A program made the translations under genes and the position numbers. From Bacteroidota bacterium (GTDB taxonomy: Bacteria > Bacteroidota > Bacteroidia > Cytophagales > Cyclobacteriaceae), in the NCBI GenBank assembly GCA_018266395.1, contig JAFEAM010000001.1, forward strand, positions 62,001 through 126,000: a stretch of DNA of 64,000 nucleotides, given 5' to 3'. Shown here in pieces: positions 38,068-48,014 of this stretch. The notes under the pieces were generated by a model. That model had not been told where the DNA came from, made no database searches, and worked only from the letters and a program-made list of their open reading frames with translations. Position 1 is the first letter of the stretch. Every line of letters starts with the position of its first letter.

Positions 38068-38784
38068 CTACAGGCTCATCATGTCCTTGAACTTGGCTGC
38101 CTGCCTGCGGCTCACTTCCACCTTGTCTCCGCCTTTCAGTTTTACCATGAGTCCACCATTGAACCAGGGCTCGATGCCCTCCACCCAGCTCAGATTGACA
38201 ATATGCTTTCTGCTGGCCCTGAAGAAAGCGCGCTCATCCAGTTTCTCGTCCAGCGCGTTCAGCGACTTGTGAATCATCGGGCGGTTGTTATCAAAGTACA
38301 CCTTGATGTAATTGCCATCTGACTCGAAGAGACGAATGTTTGCCAGGCTGACAAACCAGCAACGCTCTCCATCCTTCACAAAAACCTGATCCTCCAGTCC
38401 CAGCTTCTGATCGCGTCCCCTGCCAGAGCGGATGCGTTCCTTTTCCTGGATCTTGTGCACTGCTTCTGCGAGACGTTCCGCCGTAATCGGCTTGAGCAGA
38501 TAATCCAGGGCATTTACTTCAAACGCCTTCAGTGCAAATTCATCGTAGGCAGTGGTGAAGACAACCAAAGGCACGGAGTCAAGCGACTCCAGCAGCTGAA
38601 AACCGGTCCGGCCGGGCATCTGGATGTCAAGGAAGAGTAAATCCGGATTCAATTCCGTTATCATTTGCTCTGCCTCGTCGGCATTCTGTGCTTCACCTAC
38701 AATTTCTATGGAAGGATGCTCCTCGAGCAATTTCATCAACTCTTTGCGCGCCAGGCGCTCGTCATCAACAATCAGAGCTTTCAT
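38068..38784 (-). CDS. LytTR-family response regulator
   Basis: The 238-residue protein has a receiver domain with the acidic pair in IVDDERLARKEL and the phosphoacceptor Asp in LLFLDIQMPG near residue 54, and a C-terminal LytTR DNA-binding domain (FVSLANIRLFESDGNYIKVY and RASRKHIVNLSWVEGI). Such regulators bind promoter DNA through beta-strands. Its kinase is encoded 12 bases upstream in the same transcript. Confidence 0.94.
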   Translation of the reverse strand: MKALIVDDERLARKELMKLLEEHPSIEIVGEAQNADEAEQMITELNPDLLFLDIQMPGRTGFQLLESLDSVPLVVFTTAYDEFALKAFEVNALDYLLKPITAERLAEAVHKIQEKERIRSGRGRDQKLGLEDQVFVKDGERCWFVSLANIRLFESDGNYIKVYFDNNRPMIHKSLNALDEKLDERAFFRASRKHIVNLSWVEGIEPWFNGGLMVKLKGGDKVEVSRRQAAKFKDMMSL

Positions 38785-38796
38785 GTATTCTAAAAA

Positions 38797-39837
38797 TCAA
38801 TGTAAATGTGGTATATCCAGTTCAGTAAGGACAAAAGTATCGGTTTCGTTCAGAATTCTAAACGAGGCCTTGTCTCCGTATGTAAGCTTGAGTCGCTGAC
38901 GCGTATTCTCAAGGCCAAGCCCTGCATTCTGGCTCAGGCTGCCATTCAAATATTGGCCGCTGTTGCGGAGGCGGATATGCAATCGGTCATTTTTGACTTC
39001 TGTCTTTAACTGTACCAATCCTCCAGCCGTCAGCTTGGCTATGCCATGTTTGATTCCGTTTTCTACAAGGGTCTGGATCATAAGAGGCGGCACCAGGAAA
39101 TCGAGTGACCGGGGATCAATGTCAAACTCAGTCTTCAAGCGCTCCTCAAAACGGATGGACTCCAAGCCGAGATAATCCTTAACAATTTTCAATTCATCCT
39201 CGAATTTCGTGAGACCTGTCTTTCCGGTGCTGAGTGAATTGCGCAAAATATTGGAGAGTTGGTTGATCGCCTGCTTGGCTTTGAGTGGATTCTCGTCTAC
39301 CAGGGCGCGAATACTGTTCATGGCATTGAAGATGAAGTGGGGATTGAGCTGCGATTTGAGATTGATCAGCTCAATTTCTCTTACTGAGGCTTCCAGCTTC
39401 AAAGAAGTGTTGTAGCGTTCAAAATAGTTGTAGATGAAATACAGCACACACCACAGGAAGAAGAAGAGCGCATAGATCAATGTCAATCCCATGATATTTC
39501 CAGGGTCAAAGGCCACTTTGGCATTAAACAGACCCAGTGGAATTGAAATAGGCATCCTGAGGAAGTACATGATCAGGCCCAGAACGACCACACTCAGTAT
39601 TACGCGAGGGATCAGCACTGGCATGCTGGCACTGAGCCAACGCCAATGCGTAATGGAATTCCTGAACAAGTGTGTCAGGAGCAGGCAAAATGCAGCTTCA
39701 TAGGTGAAGAACACCACTCTCGCAGTACTGATGCCCTGGGTGCCAGAGACAAATGCTGAAAACGCAATCTGGAAAAGGGCGTATAGTGTCCAGCCGCCAA
39801 TCTGCAAGGTCCAGTAAAGCCTCTTCTTGTTTACCAC
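38797..39837 (-). CDS. LytS-type sensor histidine kinase (His_kinase family)
   Basis: The 346-residue protein has four membrane helices in the first 140 residues, then a helix and the His_kinase domain with the phosphorylated His in LKSQLNPHFIFNAMNSIRAL near residue 167, and an ATPase part with LVENGIKHGI and NAGLGLENTRQRL. It has no extracellular sensor domain, so the membrane helices themselves probably sense the signal. It pairs with the LytTR regulator 12 bases downstream. Confidence 0.92.
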   Translation of the reverse strand: MVNKKRLYWTLQIGGWTLYALFQIAFSAFVSGTQGISTARVVFFTYEAAFCLLLTHLFRNSITHWRWLSASMPVLIPRVILSVVVLGLIMYFLRMPISIPLGLFNAKVAFDPGNIMGLTLIYALFFFLWCVLYFIYNYFERYNTSLKLEASVREIELINLKSQLNPHFIFNAMNSIRALVDENPLKAKQAINQLSNILRNSLSTGKTGLTKFEDELKIVKDYLGLESIRFEERLKTEFDIDPRSLDFLVPPLMIQTLVENGIKHGIAKLTAGGLVQLKTEVKNDRLHIRLRNSGQYLNGSLSQNAGLGLENTRQRLKLTYGDKASFRILNETDTFVLTELDIPHLH

Positions 39838-39895
39838 CGGGCAAAATTAGATAATCGTGATAAGAATGACGCGGAGTTTGACGGGCGGCGATTCT

Positions 39896-42745
39896 TCAGG
39901 ATAACTCTGCACGCAGGAACTTCCCTGTATAGCTTCCGCTAATGCGGGATACTTCATCCGGTGTTCCGCTCGCAATAATGCGGCCCCCTTCGTCGCCACC
40001 CTCAGGTCCAAGGTCCACGATGTAATCAGCGGATTTGATTATATCCATATTGTGCTCAATCACCAGCACCGTATTTCCTTTGTTCACAAGTTTTTGGAGA
40101 ACATCCAGCAGATGGGCTATGTCCTGAAAGTGCAGACCGGTTGTCGGCTCGTCCAGGATATAAAAGGTCTTTCCTGTGTCACGTTTGGACAACTCAGTGG
40201 CAAGTTTCACCCGTTGCGCCTCTCCACCGGAAAGAGTCGTAGCATGCTGGCCAAGGGAAATGTATCCCAGGCCTACATCGTTGAGCGTCTCAATCTTCCG
40301 GAGAATCTTGGGCTGATTCTCAAAGAAGGTGACGGCCTCCTCAACGGTCATGTCCAGCACATCGGCGATTGACTTGCCCTTGAACCTCACCTCCAGGGTC
40401 TCACGGTTGTAGCGCTTACCCTTGCACGTCTCGCATTGCACGTACACATCCGGCAGAAATTCCATTTCAATGAGACGCAACCCTGCTCCTTCGCAAGTCT
40501 CGCATCGGCCTCCCTTCACATTAAAGGAGAATCTCCCGGGCTTGTAGCCTCTGATCTTTGCTTCAGGCAACTGTGCAAACAAATCGCGAATATCCGAGAA
40601 CACCGTAGTATAAGTGGCAGGGTTGCTGCGGGGAGTGCGGCCTATCGGTGATTGATCAACTTCTATCACCTTGTCGATATGCTTCAGCCCGTCAATCTTC
40701 TCAAAAGGTTTTGCATCCTGCCTTGAATTGAAAAAGTGACGGTTAAGGATCGGGAACAAGGTCTCGTGAATCAGTGTGGACTTACCGCTACCTGAAACAC
40801 CGGTTATGCAGGTGAGGGCACCAAGCGGTACTTCAAGCGTAACCCCCTTCAGATTATTCCCCGACGCACCCGTCAATCGGAGGAAGTGCCCATTCCCTTT
40901 CCTCTTTTGCCTTACATAGGGAATGGTCAGTTTCCCGTTCAGGTATTTTGCTGTGGTGCTTTCGTTTTTCAGAAATTCTTTGGGTGTTCCTGCCGCAACC
41001 ACCTGACCTCCATGCCGGCCTGCCCCTGGTCCCACATCTATCAGATAGTCACACTCGAGCATCATCTCCTTATCATGCTCGACCACGATGACTGAATTTC
41101 CGAGATCACGCAGATCCTTCAGGGCTTTGATGAGTTTCACATTGTCCCTCGCATGGAGCCCGATGCTGGGTTCATCCAATATATAGAGCACCCCTACCAG
41201 TTGGGTGCCGATCTGGGTAGCAAGGCGAATGCGTTGTGCTTCTCCGCCACTCAGGGTTCTCAGTGGTCGGTCCAGGTCCAGATAGTCCAGCCCAACATCA
41301 AGCATAAAGCCGATGCGCTTCCGTATTTCCTTCAGGACCTCCACTGCGATAACCCGCTGCTTATCGTCTAACCTGTTCTCCAGACCGTCGAACCAGTGAT
41401 TCAACGAAACCATGTTAAGTTTGCTGAGCTCCGAAATGTTCTTGCCGTCGATTTTGAAATGCAGCGATTCCTTTCTGAGCCTGTCCCCATTGCAATCCGG
41501 GCATGTTCGCGTAATGGTGAAATCCTCCGTCCACTTGCGGCCAAAGTCTGATCCCTCCTCCCGGATCTTCTCCAGAAAACTGATGATCCCTTCAAATTTT
41601 GTATTCCATTCCGTGCCGGGGTACTTTACCGAGGCTACGGCCACAGGAACATCGTCTCCATACAGAAGGACCTTGATAACCTCCTTCGGAATGTCGCCAA
41701 CCGGGGTGGTGAGTGAAAGCTTGTAGCGTCTCAGGATGGCGTCAATCTTCTTGAAGATCCAGATGTCCCGATATTCACCCAGCGGGAGAATGGCACCGCG
41801 CGCGATGCTCAGTTTCTTATCCGGGATCACAGACTCTTCTGTAATCTCTTCGATCACACCGAGTCCATTGCAAGTTGGGCATGCCCCATAGGGGGAGTTG
41901 AAGGAGAACAAATTCGGGGCGGGCTCATCGTAAGAAAGACCCGTAGTTGGATCCATCAGGTACTTGGAAAAGTGATGCACTTTGCCGGATTCTTCCATCA
42001 GCATCATGACCCCTTTGCCTTCTTTCAAAGAGCGCGATACCGACTGACCGATCCTGAAGCGGTCCTTTTCATCCGCCAGAATTTTGTCGATCACTATTTC
42101 AATGTCATGGATCTTGTACCGGTCCACCTGCATCTTCGCCGTCAGCTCATGGATTTCGCCGTCAATGCGAACCTTTGTATAGCCGCTTTTCCTGATCTGG
42201 ACAAATAATTCCCGATAGTGCCCTTTCCTTCCTTTTACAATCGGGGCCAGCAAGATCAACCGCTTGCCATGAAAGTGCTGAAAAATCCCGTTGAGAATCT
42301 GCTCTTCACTCTGACGCACCATCTTGACGCCGGAGAGATATGAAAAGGCCTCTCCGGCACGCGCGAACAAAAGCCGCATGAAGTCGTAAATCTCTGTCAC
42401 CGTACCGACGGTGGACCTGGGATTGCGCGAGGTGGTTTTTTGTTCGATAGAGATTACTGGGCTCAGGCCATTGATTTTGTCAACATCAGGACGCTCTAGG
42501 TTCCCGATGAAACTTCTGGCATAAGCTGAGAAGCTCTCCATGTACCGGCGCTGACCTTCGGCATAAACGGTATCAAATGCCAGCGATGACTTTCCGCTGC
42601 CACTGATGCCGGTAATGACGACCAGCTGGTTGCGCGGGAAGGAAATGGAAATGTTCTTCAGGTTGTGCTCCCTCGCCCCAATCACTTCGATGAGTTCGAA
42701 CCCTGTTGGATCTTTCAGTTTCTTTCTTAGTGCTGATTTGTCCAC
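39896..42745 (-). CDS. uvrA: Excinuclease ABC subunit A
   Basis: UvrA recognises DNA damage and loads UvrB. The 949-residue protein has two ABC-type ATPase modules: Walker [15 protein letters not shown] near residue 46 and [14 protein letters not shown] near 643, each followed by an LSGGEAQR signature. Zinc-binding Cys pairs are visible ([32 protein letters not shown]). Length and motif order match the family. Confidence 0.97.
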   Translation of the reverse strand: MDKSALRKKLKDPTGFELIEVIGAREHNLKNISISFPRNQLVVITGISGSGKSSLAFDTVYAEGQRRYMESFSAYARSFIGNLERPDVDKINGLSPVISIEQKTTSRNPRSTVGTVTEIYDFMRLLFARAGEAFSYLSGVKMVRQSEEQILNGIFQHFHGKRLILLAPIVKGRKGHYRELFVQIRKSGYTKVRIDGEIHELTAKMQVDRYKIHDIEIVIDKILADEKDRFRIGQSVSRSLKEGKGVMMLMEESGKVHHFSKYLMDPTTGLSYDEPAPNLFSFNSPYGACPTCNGLGVIEEITEESVIPDKKLSIARGAILPLGEYRDIWIFKKIDAILRRYKLSLTTPVGDIPKEVIKVLLYGDDVPVAVASVKYPGTEWNTKFEGIISFLEKIREEGSDFGRKWTEDFTITRTCPDCNGDRLRKESLHFKIDGKNISELSKLNMVSLNHWFDGLENRLDDKQRVIAVEVLKEIRKRIGFMLDVGLDYLDLDRPLRTLSGGEAQRIRLATQIGTQLVGVLYILDEPSIGLHARDNVKLIKALKDLRDLGNSVIVVEHDKEMMLECDYLIDVGPGAGRHGGQVVAAGTPKEFLKNESTTAKYLNGKLTIPYVRQKRKGNGHFLRLTGASGNNLKGVTLEVPLGALTCITGVSGSGKSTLIHETLFPILNRHFFNSRQDAKPFEKIDGLKHIDKVIEVDQSPIGRTPRSNPATYTTVFSDIRDLFAQLPEAKIRGYKPGRFSFNVKGGRCETCEGAGLRLIEMEFLPDVYVQCETCKGKRYNRETLEVRFKGKSIADVLDMTVEEAVTFFENQPKILRKIETLNDVGLGYISLGQHATTLSGGEAQRVKLATELSKRDTGKTFYILDEPTTGLHFQDIAHLLDVLQKLVNKGNTVLVIEHNMDIIKSADYIVDLGPEGGDEGGRIIASGTPDEVSRISGSYTGKFLRAELS

Positions 42746-42787
42746 TTCCTGCTTACAACTGGGGGGCTAAAATAGTTCATCAAAATC

Positions 42788-42801
42788 GGATGCCGGCATC
42801 C
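42788..42801. promoter_or_regulatory. 14-base palindrome between uvrA and the TPR kinase gene
   Basis: GGATGCCGGCATCC is a perfect palindrome centred in the 104-base divergent gap. Its place between two divergent starts makes an operator possible, but I know of no regulator with this site and it may be chance. Confidence 0.3.
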
Positions 42802-42849
42802 TCTCCAAAATTCTTCTTATGACTATCTTGGGAAGACCAACCCTTGTTG

Positions 42850-44796
42850 ATGAAATTCCCCGAGATGGCAAACTTCAAAGGCCTGAGCCTGCTGGTTTTC
42901 ATCATGGCACTGTCGTGGCCCGGCCGGACTCAGTCGCCCCTTTTGATCGATAGTCTTGAAAGAAATCTTTCCGGATTCAGTGAGGAACAAAGGGTGACTG
43001 CACTATACCGAATCATTTCATTCTACCAAAGATCCGACCTTCAGAAAGCAAAAGACTACAGAAATCAAATGCTCCCTTATCTGAAAAGCCGGGACCCCAG
43101 AATGGTCACTTATGCGCGCATGACAGAAGGGATCATATCATCAAGTTCGGGATCCTTGGATAGTTCGATATACTGGTTTGAACAGGCAAAGGGTTCTGCT
43201 CAGGAAATAAGGGACCCCCATTTGAGTGCCTCCATTTGCAGCAGCTTGGGAAGGACACTGATTGCAGCAGGCAAAGCTGAAAAGGCCGTATCTACCCTGC
43301 TGGAAGGACTGCGACTGACTGACCAGGCACCAGACCGTGAACAATCCATCCGCCTCCGCATCAACCTAATATGGGCTTACCTGGAGTTGAAGAGGTTCAG
43401 GGATGGAATTCACCTGGGCCGGCAAACGCTCGGACTTATCGACTCAACCCTTCAATGGATGGCCCTTTACATTTATAATAATGTAGCGGTGTGCTATGGG
43501 GCCGAAAAGCAACTTGACTCAGCCCGGTATTTTGTTTCACTCGGAATTCGTGCCGCCGAAGCCAACAAAGATTACCACGCACTGGCTAATGGTCACTTCA
43601 TATTGGGAAGCATCTATTCTGACGCAGGCCGGAACGACCTCGCCATTAAGGAATATGAGGCCGCCCGGCCATTTCGTGAAAAAGCAGGTGACCCCCTTTA
43701 TATCGTTTCGGACCTTTATACCCTTGCGTCCCTGTACCAAAAGACAGGCAATTATGCCAAAGGAATCAAGACCGGACTTCAGGCCCTTTCAGTGGCACAG
43801 GAACATCACTTGCTATTAAAATTCGAGAATACATATCAGGTTCTTGCCATGAATTATGCCGGGGTCGGCGATTTTGTCAATGCAAGTAAATACTATGAAT
43901 TATGGGCCGAGGCAAAGGACAGCGTATATCAGCAAGCCAATGCGCAAGCCATTGCTGATATGGAGACGCGGTACGAGACGGAGAAGAAAGAACAACAAAT
44001 AGCGTTACAGAACGCAACCATTGCCACGCAAAAGGCAAATATCCAGAGGGATTATATCCTTATTATTGGATTAGTGATTGTCGTCCTGCTGGTCGTCGCC
44101 ATCCTGTTACTCCTGAGAAGCAGGATGCAACGCAGGCAGGAGATTCTGGCACGGGAACATGAGTTGGCCTTGCAGCGCACCTATTTGACTGCATCTCTTG
44201 AATCCCAGGAAACGGAACGCAAGCGGTTTGCGCAGGATATTCATGACGGTATGGGTCAATTGATTTCTGCCTTGCATTTTATTGTGGGACGGTCGGCCGC
44301 TCAGGATGCATCGGGAGACCTCTCGAAAGCAACGAGTATTCTCAACGACATGCATCGCGAGATCCGGAACATCGCTTACAACCTGATGCCACAGGTACTG
44401 ATCCGTGATGGGATTCTGGCTGCGCTTAAAGAAATGTCGGCGAGAGTAACCGAAACGGGTCAGCTTGCATTCACCGTATCAAGTTTTGAATGCCCTTCAA
44501 GATTCACCGAGTTGACAGAAATTTCCCTTTACAGGATTATCCAGGAGTGGGTTAACAACATTCTGAAGTATGCTCACGCAGGAAAGATTGAACTGCAGAT
44601 GGTTGGACACGAAGGAGAACTGACCATAACCATTGAAGATGATGGAGATGGATTCGATGTCCTTACTCTGGATCAAAGTAAGGGGAACGGCTGGAAGAAC
44701 ATTCAGTCGCGCGTCAATCTGCTTGGAGCAACCATTGATGTTGATTCCATGCCGGGAAGGAAAGGAACTACCCTAACAGTTACCGTCTCGAAATAA
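42850..44796 (+). CDS. TPR sensor histidine kinase, HisKA_3 (NarX/DegS) type
   Basis: Starting at the ATG at 42850 the product has 648 residues. It has a signal-type N-terminus, about 370 residues of periplasmic TPR helices, a membrane helix (YILIIGLVIVVLLVVAILL, near residue 400), a short coiled coil and a kinase core. The phosphorylated His lies in FAQDIHDGMGQLIS, the HisKA_3 pattern, and the ATPase has LMPQVL, NNILKYAHA and DDGDGFD. Such kinases normally pair with NarL/LuxR-type regulators; none is in this window. Confidence 0.9.
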   Translation: MKFPEMANFKGLSLLVFIMALSWPGRTQSPLLIDSLERNLSGFSEEQRVTALYRIISFYQRSDLQKAKDYRNQMLPYLKSRDPRMVTYARMTEGIISSSSGSLDSSIYWFEQAKGSAQEIRDPHLSASICSSLGRTLIAAGKAEKAVSTLLEGLRLTDQAPDREQSIRLRINLIWAYLELKRFRDGIHLGRQTLGLIDSTLQWMALYIYNNVAVCYGAEKQLDSARYFVSLGIRAAEANKDYHALANGHFILGSIYSDAGRNDLAIKEYEAARPFREKAGDPLYIVSDLYTLASLYQKTGNYAKGIKTGLQALSVAQEHHLLLKFENTYQVLAMNYAGVGDFVNASKYYELWAEAKDSVYQQANAQAIADMETRYETEKKEQQIALQNATIATQKANIQRDYILIIGLVIVVLLVVAILLLLRSRMQRRQEILAREHELALQRTYLTASLESQETERKRFAQDIHDGMGQLISALHFIVGRSAAQDASGDLSKATSILNDMHREIRNIAYNLMPQVLIRDGILAALKEMSARVTETGQLAFTVSSFECPSRFTELTEISLYRIIQEWVNNILKYAHAGKIELQMVGHEGELTITIEDDGDGFDVLTLDQSKGNGWKNIQSRVNLLGATIDVDSMPGRKGTTLTVTVSK

Positions 44797-44804
44797 GAGC
44801 GCAA

Positions 44805-45542
44805 TCAGGCTTTTATAAGGAATCGTTCGAGATCTTTTAATTTGAGCACACCTTCATAATATGCTTTGCCGAAGATCACAGCAAACACCCCCATGTCATT
44901 GAGTCGCTGAATGTCATCGACTCCGCGAATGCCGCCGCTGGCAAGAACTTTCAGGTCGGGAAAGGTGGTCAGAATTTCCTGGTAAAAATCGAATGCAGGT
45001 CCTTCCAGCACACCATCACGGGAGATGTCCGTGCACTTGGCATACTTCAGTCCCTTTTCATAAAAGAAACGGAGATGATCAAACAGGGTAAGCTCTGATA
45101 TTTTCTGCCAACCCCGAAACGCAACTTTCTTTGACTTGATGTCTGTCACATCTGCACTCAAAGTAATTTTCTCGCGGCCAAAAGAAACGATCCAGGAAGC
45201 AAACAATTCCGGATTGGTAATCGCAACGCTTGAGGCAGTGATATAATCCGCACCAAATTCATAAGCCGAACTGATGTCTCCATCGTTGCTGATGCCCCCG
45301 GTAAAGTCGATCTTCAGATCCGTGTGATTGGCGATAGCCTCCAATACGTGAAAATTCCTTGGACTGCCCTTCTCCGCGCCGTCAAGATCCACAAGGTGAA
45401 TCACATCAATGCCATGATCTTCAAATCGCTTTGAGAGATCCAATGGATTCTCATCATAGGCCTTTTCGCTTGAGGGGTCGCCCTTCCGCATTTTGACCAC
45501 TTTGCCCTTCCGGATGGCAATCGATGGGATAACTTGAATCAT
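44805..45542 (-). CDS. HisA-like (beta/alpha)8 protein lacking a catalytic Asp
   Basis: The 245-residue protein aligns along its length with HisA (ProFAR isomerase): the phosphate-binding loops TGGIS and ASGGIRGVDD, the catalytic-region motif CTDISRDGVLEG and the segment GWQKISEL are all present. At the usual PAIDL motif this protein has PSIAI, so Ala9 replaces the first catalytic Asp; the second Asp (131) and Thr171 are kept. There is no his operon nearby. It may be a paralogue with another substrate or a non-enzymatic role, so I give no gene symbol. Confidence 0.75.
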   Translation of the reverse strand: MIQVIPSIAIRKGKVVKMRKGDPSSEKAYDENPLDLSKRFEDHGIDVIHLVDLDGAEKGSPRNFHVLEAIANHTDLKIDFTGGISNDGDISSAYEFGADYITASSVAITNPELFASWIVSFGREKITLSADVTDIKSKKVAFRGWQKISELTLFDHLRFFYEKGLKYAKCTDISRDGVLEGPAFDFYQEILTTFPDLKVLASGGIRGVDDIQRLNDMGVFAVIFGKAYYEGVLKLKDLERFLIKA

Positions 45543-45653
45543 CGCCTAAACTTACTCGAATTTTCCCAGCCTGTAAAGTCAGAACTGCGAATTACCGGCA
45601 ACCCCGGCTCAACTTTTGATGCGAAGTGTCTCTGATTACTTATTTTTAGGAAT

Positions 45654-47228
45654 ATGCCTCCCAGATTACTTTTCCTGCTCATTTTTTCCTTTGTTCTGGG
45701 CACGTCTTATGGACAGTCACAGGTACGGAAATTGCCGCCTTCCATCAACCACCCGGGCTTTAACAACTTTGCGCCCTTCATTAGCCTGGATGGTACCGCA
45801 CTCATCTATTTATCCAATGTCGGAGAGGATGACGCACTGGCACTCATGTACACGTCCAAAAATGGTCCCGATTGGAGAGACCCTGTTCAGTTGCCAAAAT
45901 CAATAAACCATCACCTTAATTTCATTCGCGGCTTCGGCATCAGCGCTGACGGCAAGGCGGTTTATATCTCCAACCCAAAAGCCAATGGTGTGGGTGGATA
46001 TGACCTGTATGTGAGCCGGTACAATGGAACCAGTTGGTCAGAGCCTGAGAATCTGACACTCCCGATCAACACCAAAGACAATGAAGCTTGCCCCTCTTTC
46101 ACAACGGATGGGAATACGATGTATTTCATGAGATGCGAAAGCATGGATACCTACAGAGCGGCCGGCTGCAGCCTTTGGATGGTCACCAAAAAACCTAATG
46201 GCCAATGGGGTGAACCCCAGGCATTCCCCTCTTTCATCAATACCGGCAATTCACAGGCCCCCAGGATTCTTGGTGACGGAGAAACGCTCATCTTTTCGTC
46301 TGACAAACTCAGCCCTAACCAGGGAGGCATGGATCTGTACATGACGAGGTGGTCCGCAGGACACTGGTCTTCACCGGTTCCGCTCACCTTTACAAACAGT
46401 TCTGGTGACGATCAATTTGCCAGTGCCAGCGCCCTGGGTATGTATCTTCTCCGCGATGCAAAGGGAACACGCAACCAGGAACTGATCGAAATGCTTTTCC
46501 CCGCCGGACTCAAACCAAAGGCTGTGATGAAGATTGAGGGTTCGGTCTCCATGGAGGGAGGAACAACTCCATTTGTGACGGTCTTCAACCTGAAGGATCA
46601 AACCAAGGTTGCCTCCACGCAACCGGGCAAAGACGGAAGATTCTTCCTGTATGTAGCCGAGGGGAATCGATATGAACTCTCCATCGAACCGGATCGTGAT
46701 AATTGCACATACTACTCTAAAGTTTATGATCTCACGGAAGAAAGAATACCTCAGGTTGATAGAGTTAATGCCGGCCTGCGCCCGCTCGCAGCGGGGGATG
46801 AATTAACACTGGAGGACATCCGCTTCAGGAAGAACTCATCTGAACTTGATCCGGAATCGTCACAGGAGATGCGCAGGCTCACGCGAATGCTGAAAGGAAA
46901 CCCGTCAAGATATTTTGCTTTTGAGGTGCTAATGAAAGGTTATGTGGTCGACTCTGTCCGATCCGACTCTGATCTTACCGAAGTCAGGACCGATACGCTC
47001 AAAATTCCGGTTACCTACCGGATCGATTCAGTGACCAGCGGCACAAGGGACTCCATTGTACTCAAAACGAGTTATCACAATGACAGGACATTGAAGCAGG
47101 CACAAACCATCTCTCAGTACCTGATTCAGGAAGGAATTCCTTCAGCAAGGATTGCCGTTTCCGGCAAGGCAGAAGGGGAGGCGATCATTGAAAACAGAAA
47201 AACGCTTGTTAAGCTTATTGTGCACTGA
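45654..47228 (+). CDS. PD40-repeat protein with degenerate OmpA-like C-terminus
   Basis: The 524-residue exported protein (signal cut after about TSYGQ) has a beta-propeller of WD40-like PD40 repeats, seen as PFISLDGTALIYLSN, GFGISADGKAVYISN, PSFTTDGNTMYFMR and PRILGDGETLIFSSD. A short Ig-like section and a C-terminal OmpA-like part follow (RKNSSELDPESSQEM to IAVSGKAEG). The OmpA peptidoglycan-binding Asp and Arg positions are not recognisable and an insertion of about 45 residues interrupts the domain. PorE of the type IX system has a related domain layout. A 14-base overlap occurs with the next, convergent gene. Confidence 0.7.
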   Translation: MPPRLLFLLIFSFVLGTSYGQSQVRKLPPSINHPGFNNFAPFISLDGTALIYLSNVGEDDALALMYTSKNGPDWRDPVQLPKSINHHLNFIRGFGISADGKAVYISNPKANGVGGYDLYVSRYNGTSWSEPENLTLPINTKDNEACPSFTTDGNTMYFMRCESMDTYRAAGCSLWMVTKKPNGQWGEPQAFPSFINTGNSQAPRILGDGETLIFSSDKLSPNQGGMDLYMTRWSAGHWSSPVPLTFTNSSGDDQFASASALGMYLLRDAKGTRNQELIEMLFPAGLKPKAVMKIEGSVSMEGGTTPFVTVFNLKDQTKVASTQPGKDGRFFLYVAEGNRYELSIEPDRDNCTYYSKVYDLTEERIPQVDRVNAGLRPLAAGDELTLEDIRFRKNSSELDPESSQEMRRLTRMLKGNPSRYFAFEVLMKGYVVDSVRSDSDLTEVRTDTLKIPVTYRIDSVTSGTRDSIVLKTSYHNDRTLKQAQTISQYLIQEGIPSARIAVSGKAEGEAIIENRKTLVKLIVH

Positions 47229-47775
47229 CTTCCATTGGCACCGACACCAGTGTGTGGTCCCAGGCGAGAATCAATTCAATCATATCGTCGGCATGTTCAA
47301 CGGAGATATTGAATTGCTCAAATTCCTTCTCAGAGTTCATGACGGGTACTTCAACAACCAGAACATCAGTTGAAGCCTCACGTGCTGCCTCTCCATTGTT
47401 CATCACGTCAATACCCCAGCCAGGGATGGTGGAGTTGAATACAACTTGCCAACTCATTTCATTGGGAACTGTCCATAGGGAATACTCACCGGCAGGCAGA
47501 ATCTTGTCATTGATTTTCAATGCCTTGGACGTCCGGAAAACCGTGGGCTCATTGGCGCCTGTCCTCCACGTCTTGCCATAGGGAACAAGACCGCCAAATA
47601 TGACGCGACCTTTCTTATAGGGACGGTTGTAGGACACTGATATCTTCAAATCCCCATTTTCATAAACGGCGGTAGACTCCGGGCTATGGGATTTGGTTTC
47701 ACGATATCCGACAAAGAGGATAACAGCAACCACTACTACAAGGAACAGACCGGACAGAATGAGAACCTTTTTCAT
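47215..47775 (-). CDS. DUF2911 domain protein, membrane-anchored
   Basis: The 186-residue protein has an N-terminal membrane helix (residues about 4-24) or uncleaved signal, then a DUF2911 domain with the motifs YNRPYKKGRVIFGGLVPYGK and WRTGANEPTVF, and PAGEYSLWTVP. The family is common in Bacteroidota and is of unknown function. The 3' end overlaps the PD40 protein gene by 14 bases in convergent orientation. Confidence 0.82.
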   Translation of the reverse strand: MKKVLILSGLFLVVVVAVILFVGYRETKSHSPESTAVYENGDLKISVSYNRPYKKGRVIFGGLVPYGKTWRTGANEPTVFRTSKALKINDKILPAGEYSLWTVPNEMSWQVVFNSTIPGWGIDVMNNGEAAREASTDVLVVEVPVMNSEKEFEQFNISVEHADDMIELILAWDHTLVSVPMEVSAQ

Positions 47776-47891
47776 TTTTTTACAAGCTCTAGGCTGCGAT
47801 TTAACTCAAATTAGGGGATTAAGGTTTCCGTTGGTCTAAAAATTGTCGGAAATGACAAAACGAGCTTAATTTGGCCCTCAAATAATATACT

Positions 47892-47999
47892 ATGAGCGTT
47901 TTCGGTGTTGTTATCGCCCTTTTCCTCCTTGCCATTGCTTCCGTTTGGATCTTCCCCAACAAATCCGTCAGCAATAACGAGCACGACATCAAGCACTGA
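47892..47999 (+). CDS. 35-residue single-helix membrane peptide
   Basis: A short open frame, ATG at 47892 to TGA at 47997-47999, encodes MSVFGVVIALFLLAIASVWI followed by a polar tail FPNKSVSNNEHDIKH. It has one clean membrane helix, a short N-terminus and a hydrophilic C-terminus, the layout of small membrane proteins such as CydX or CcoS, though I see no specific family match. It ends 15 bases before the LOG-family gene, so it may share its transcript. No Shine-Dalgarno sequence is seen, which is normal in this phylum. Confidence 0.5.
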   Translation: MSVFGVVIALFLLAIASVWIFPNKSVSNNEHDIKH

Positions 48000-48014
48000 C
48001 CACGATCTGTGGCC

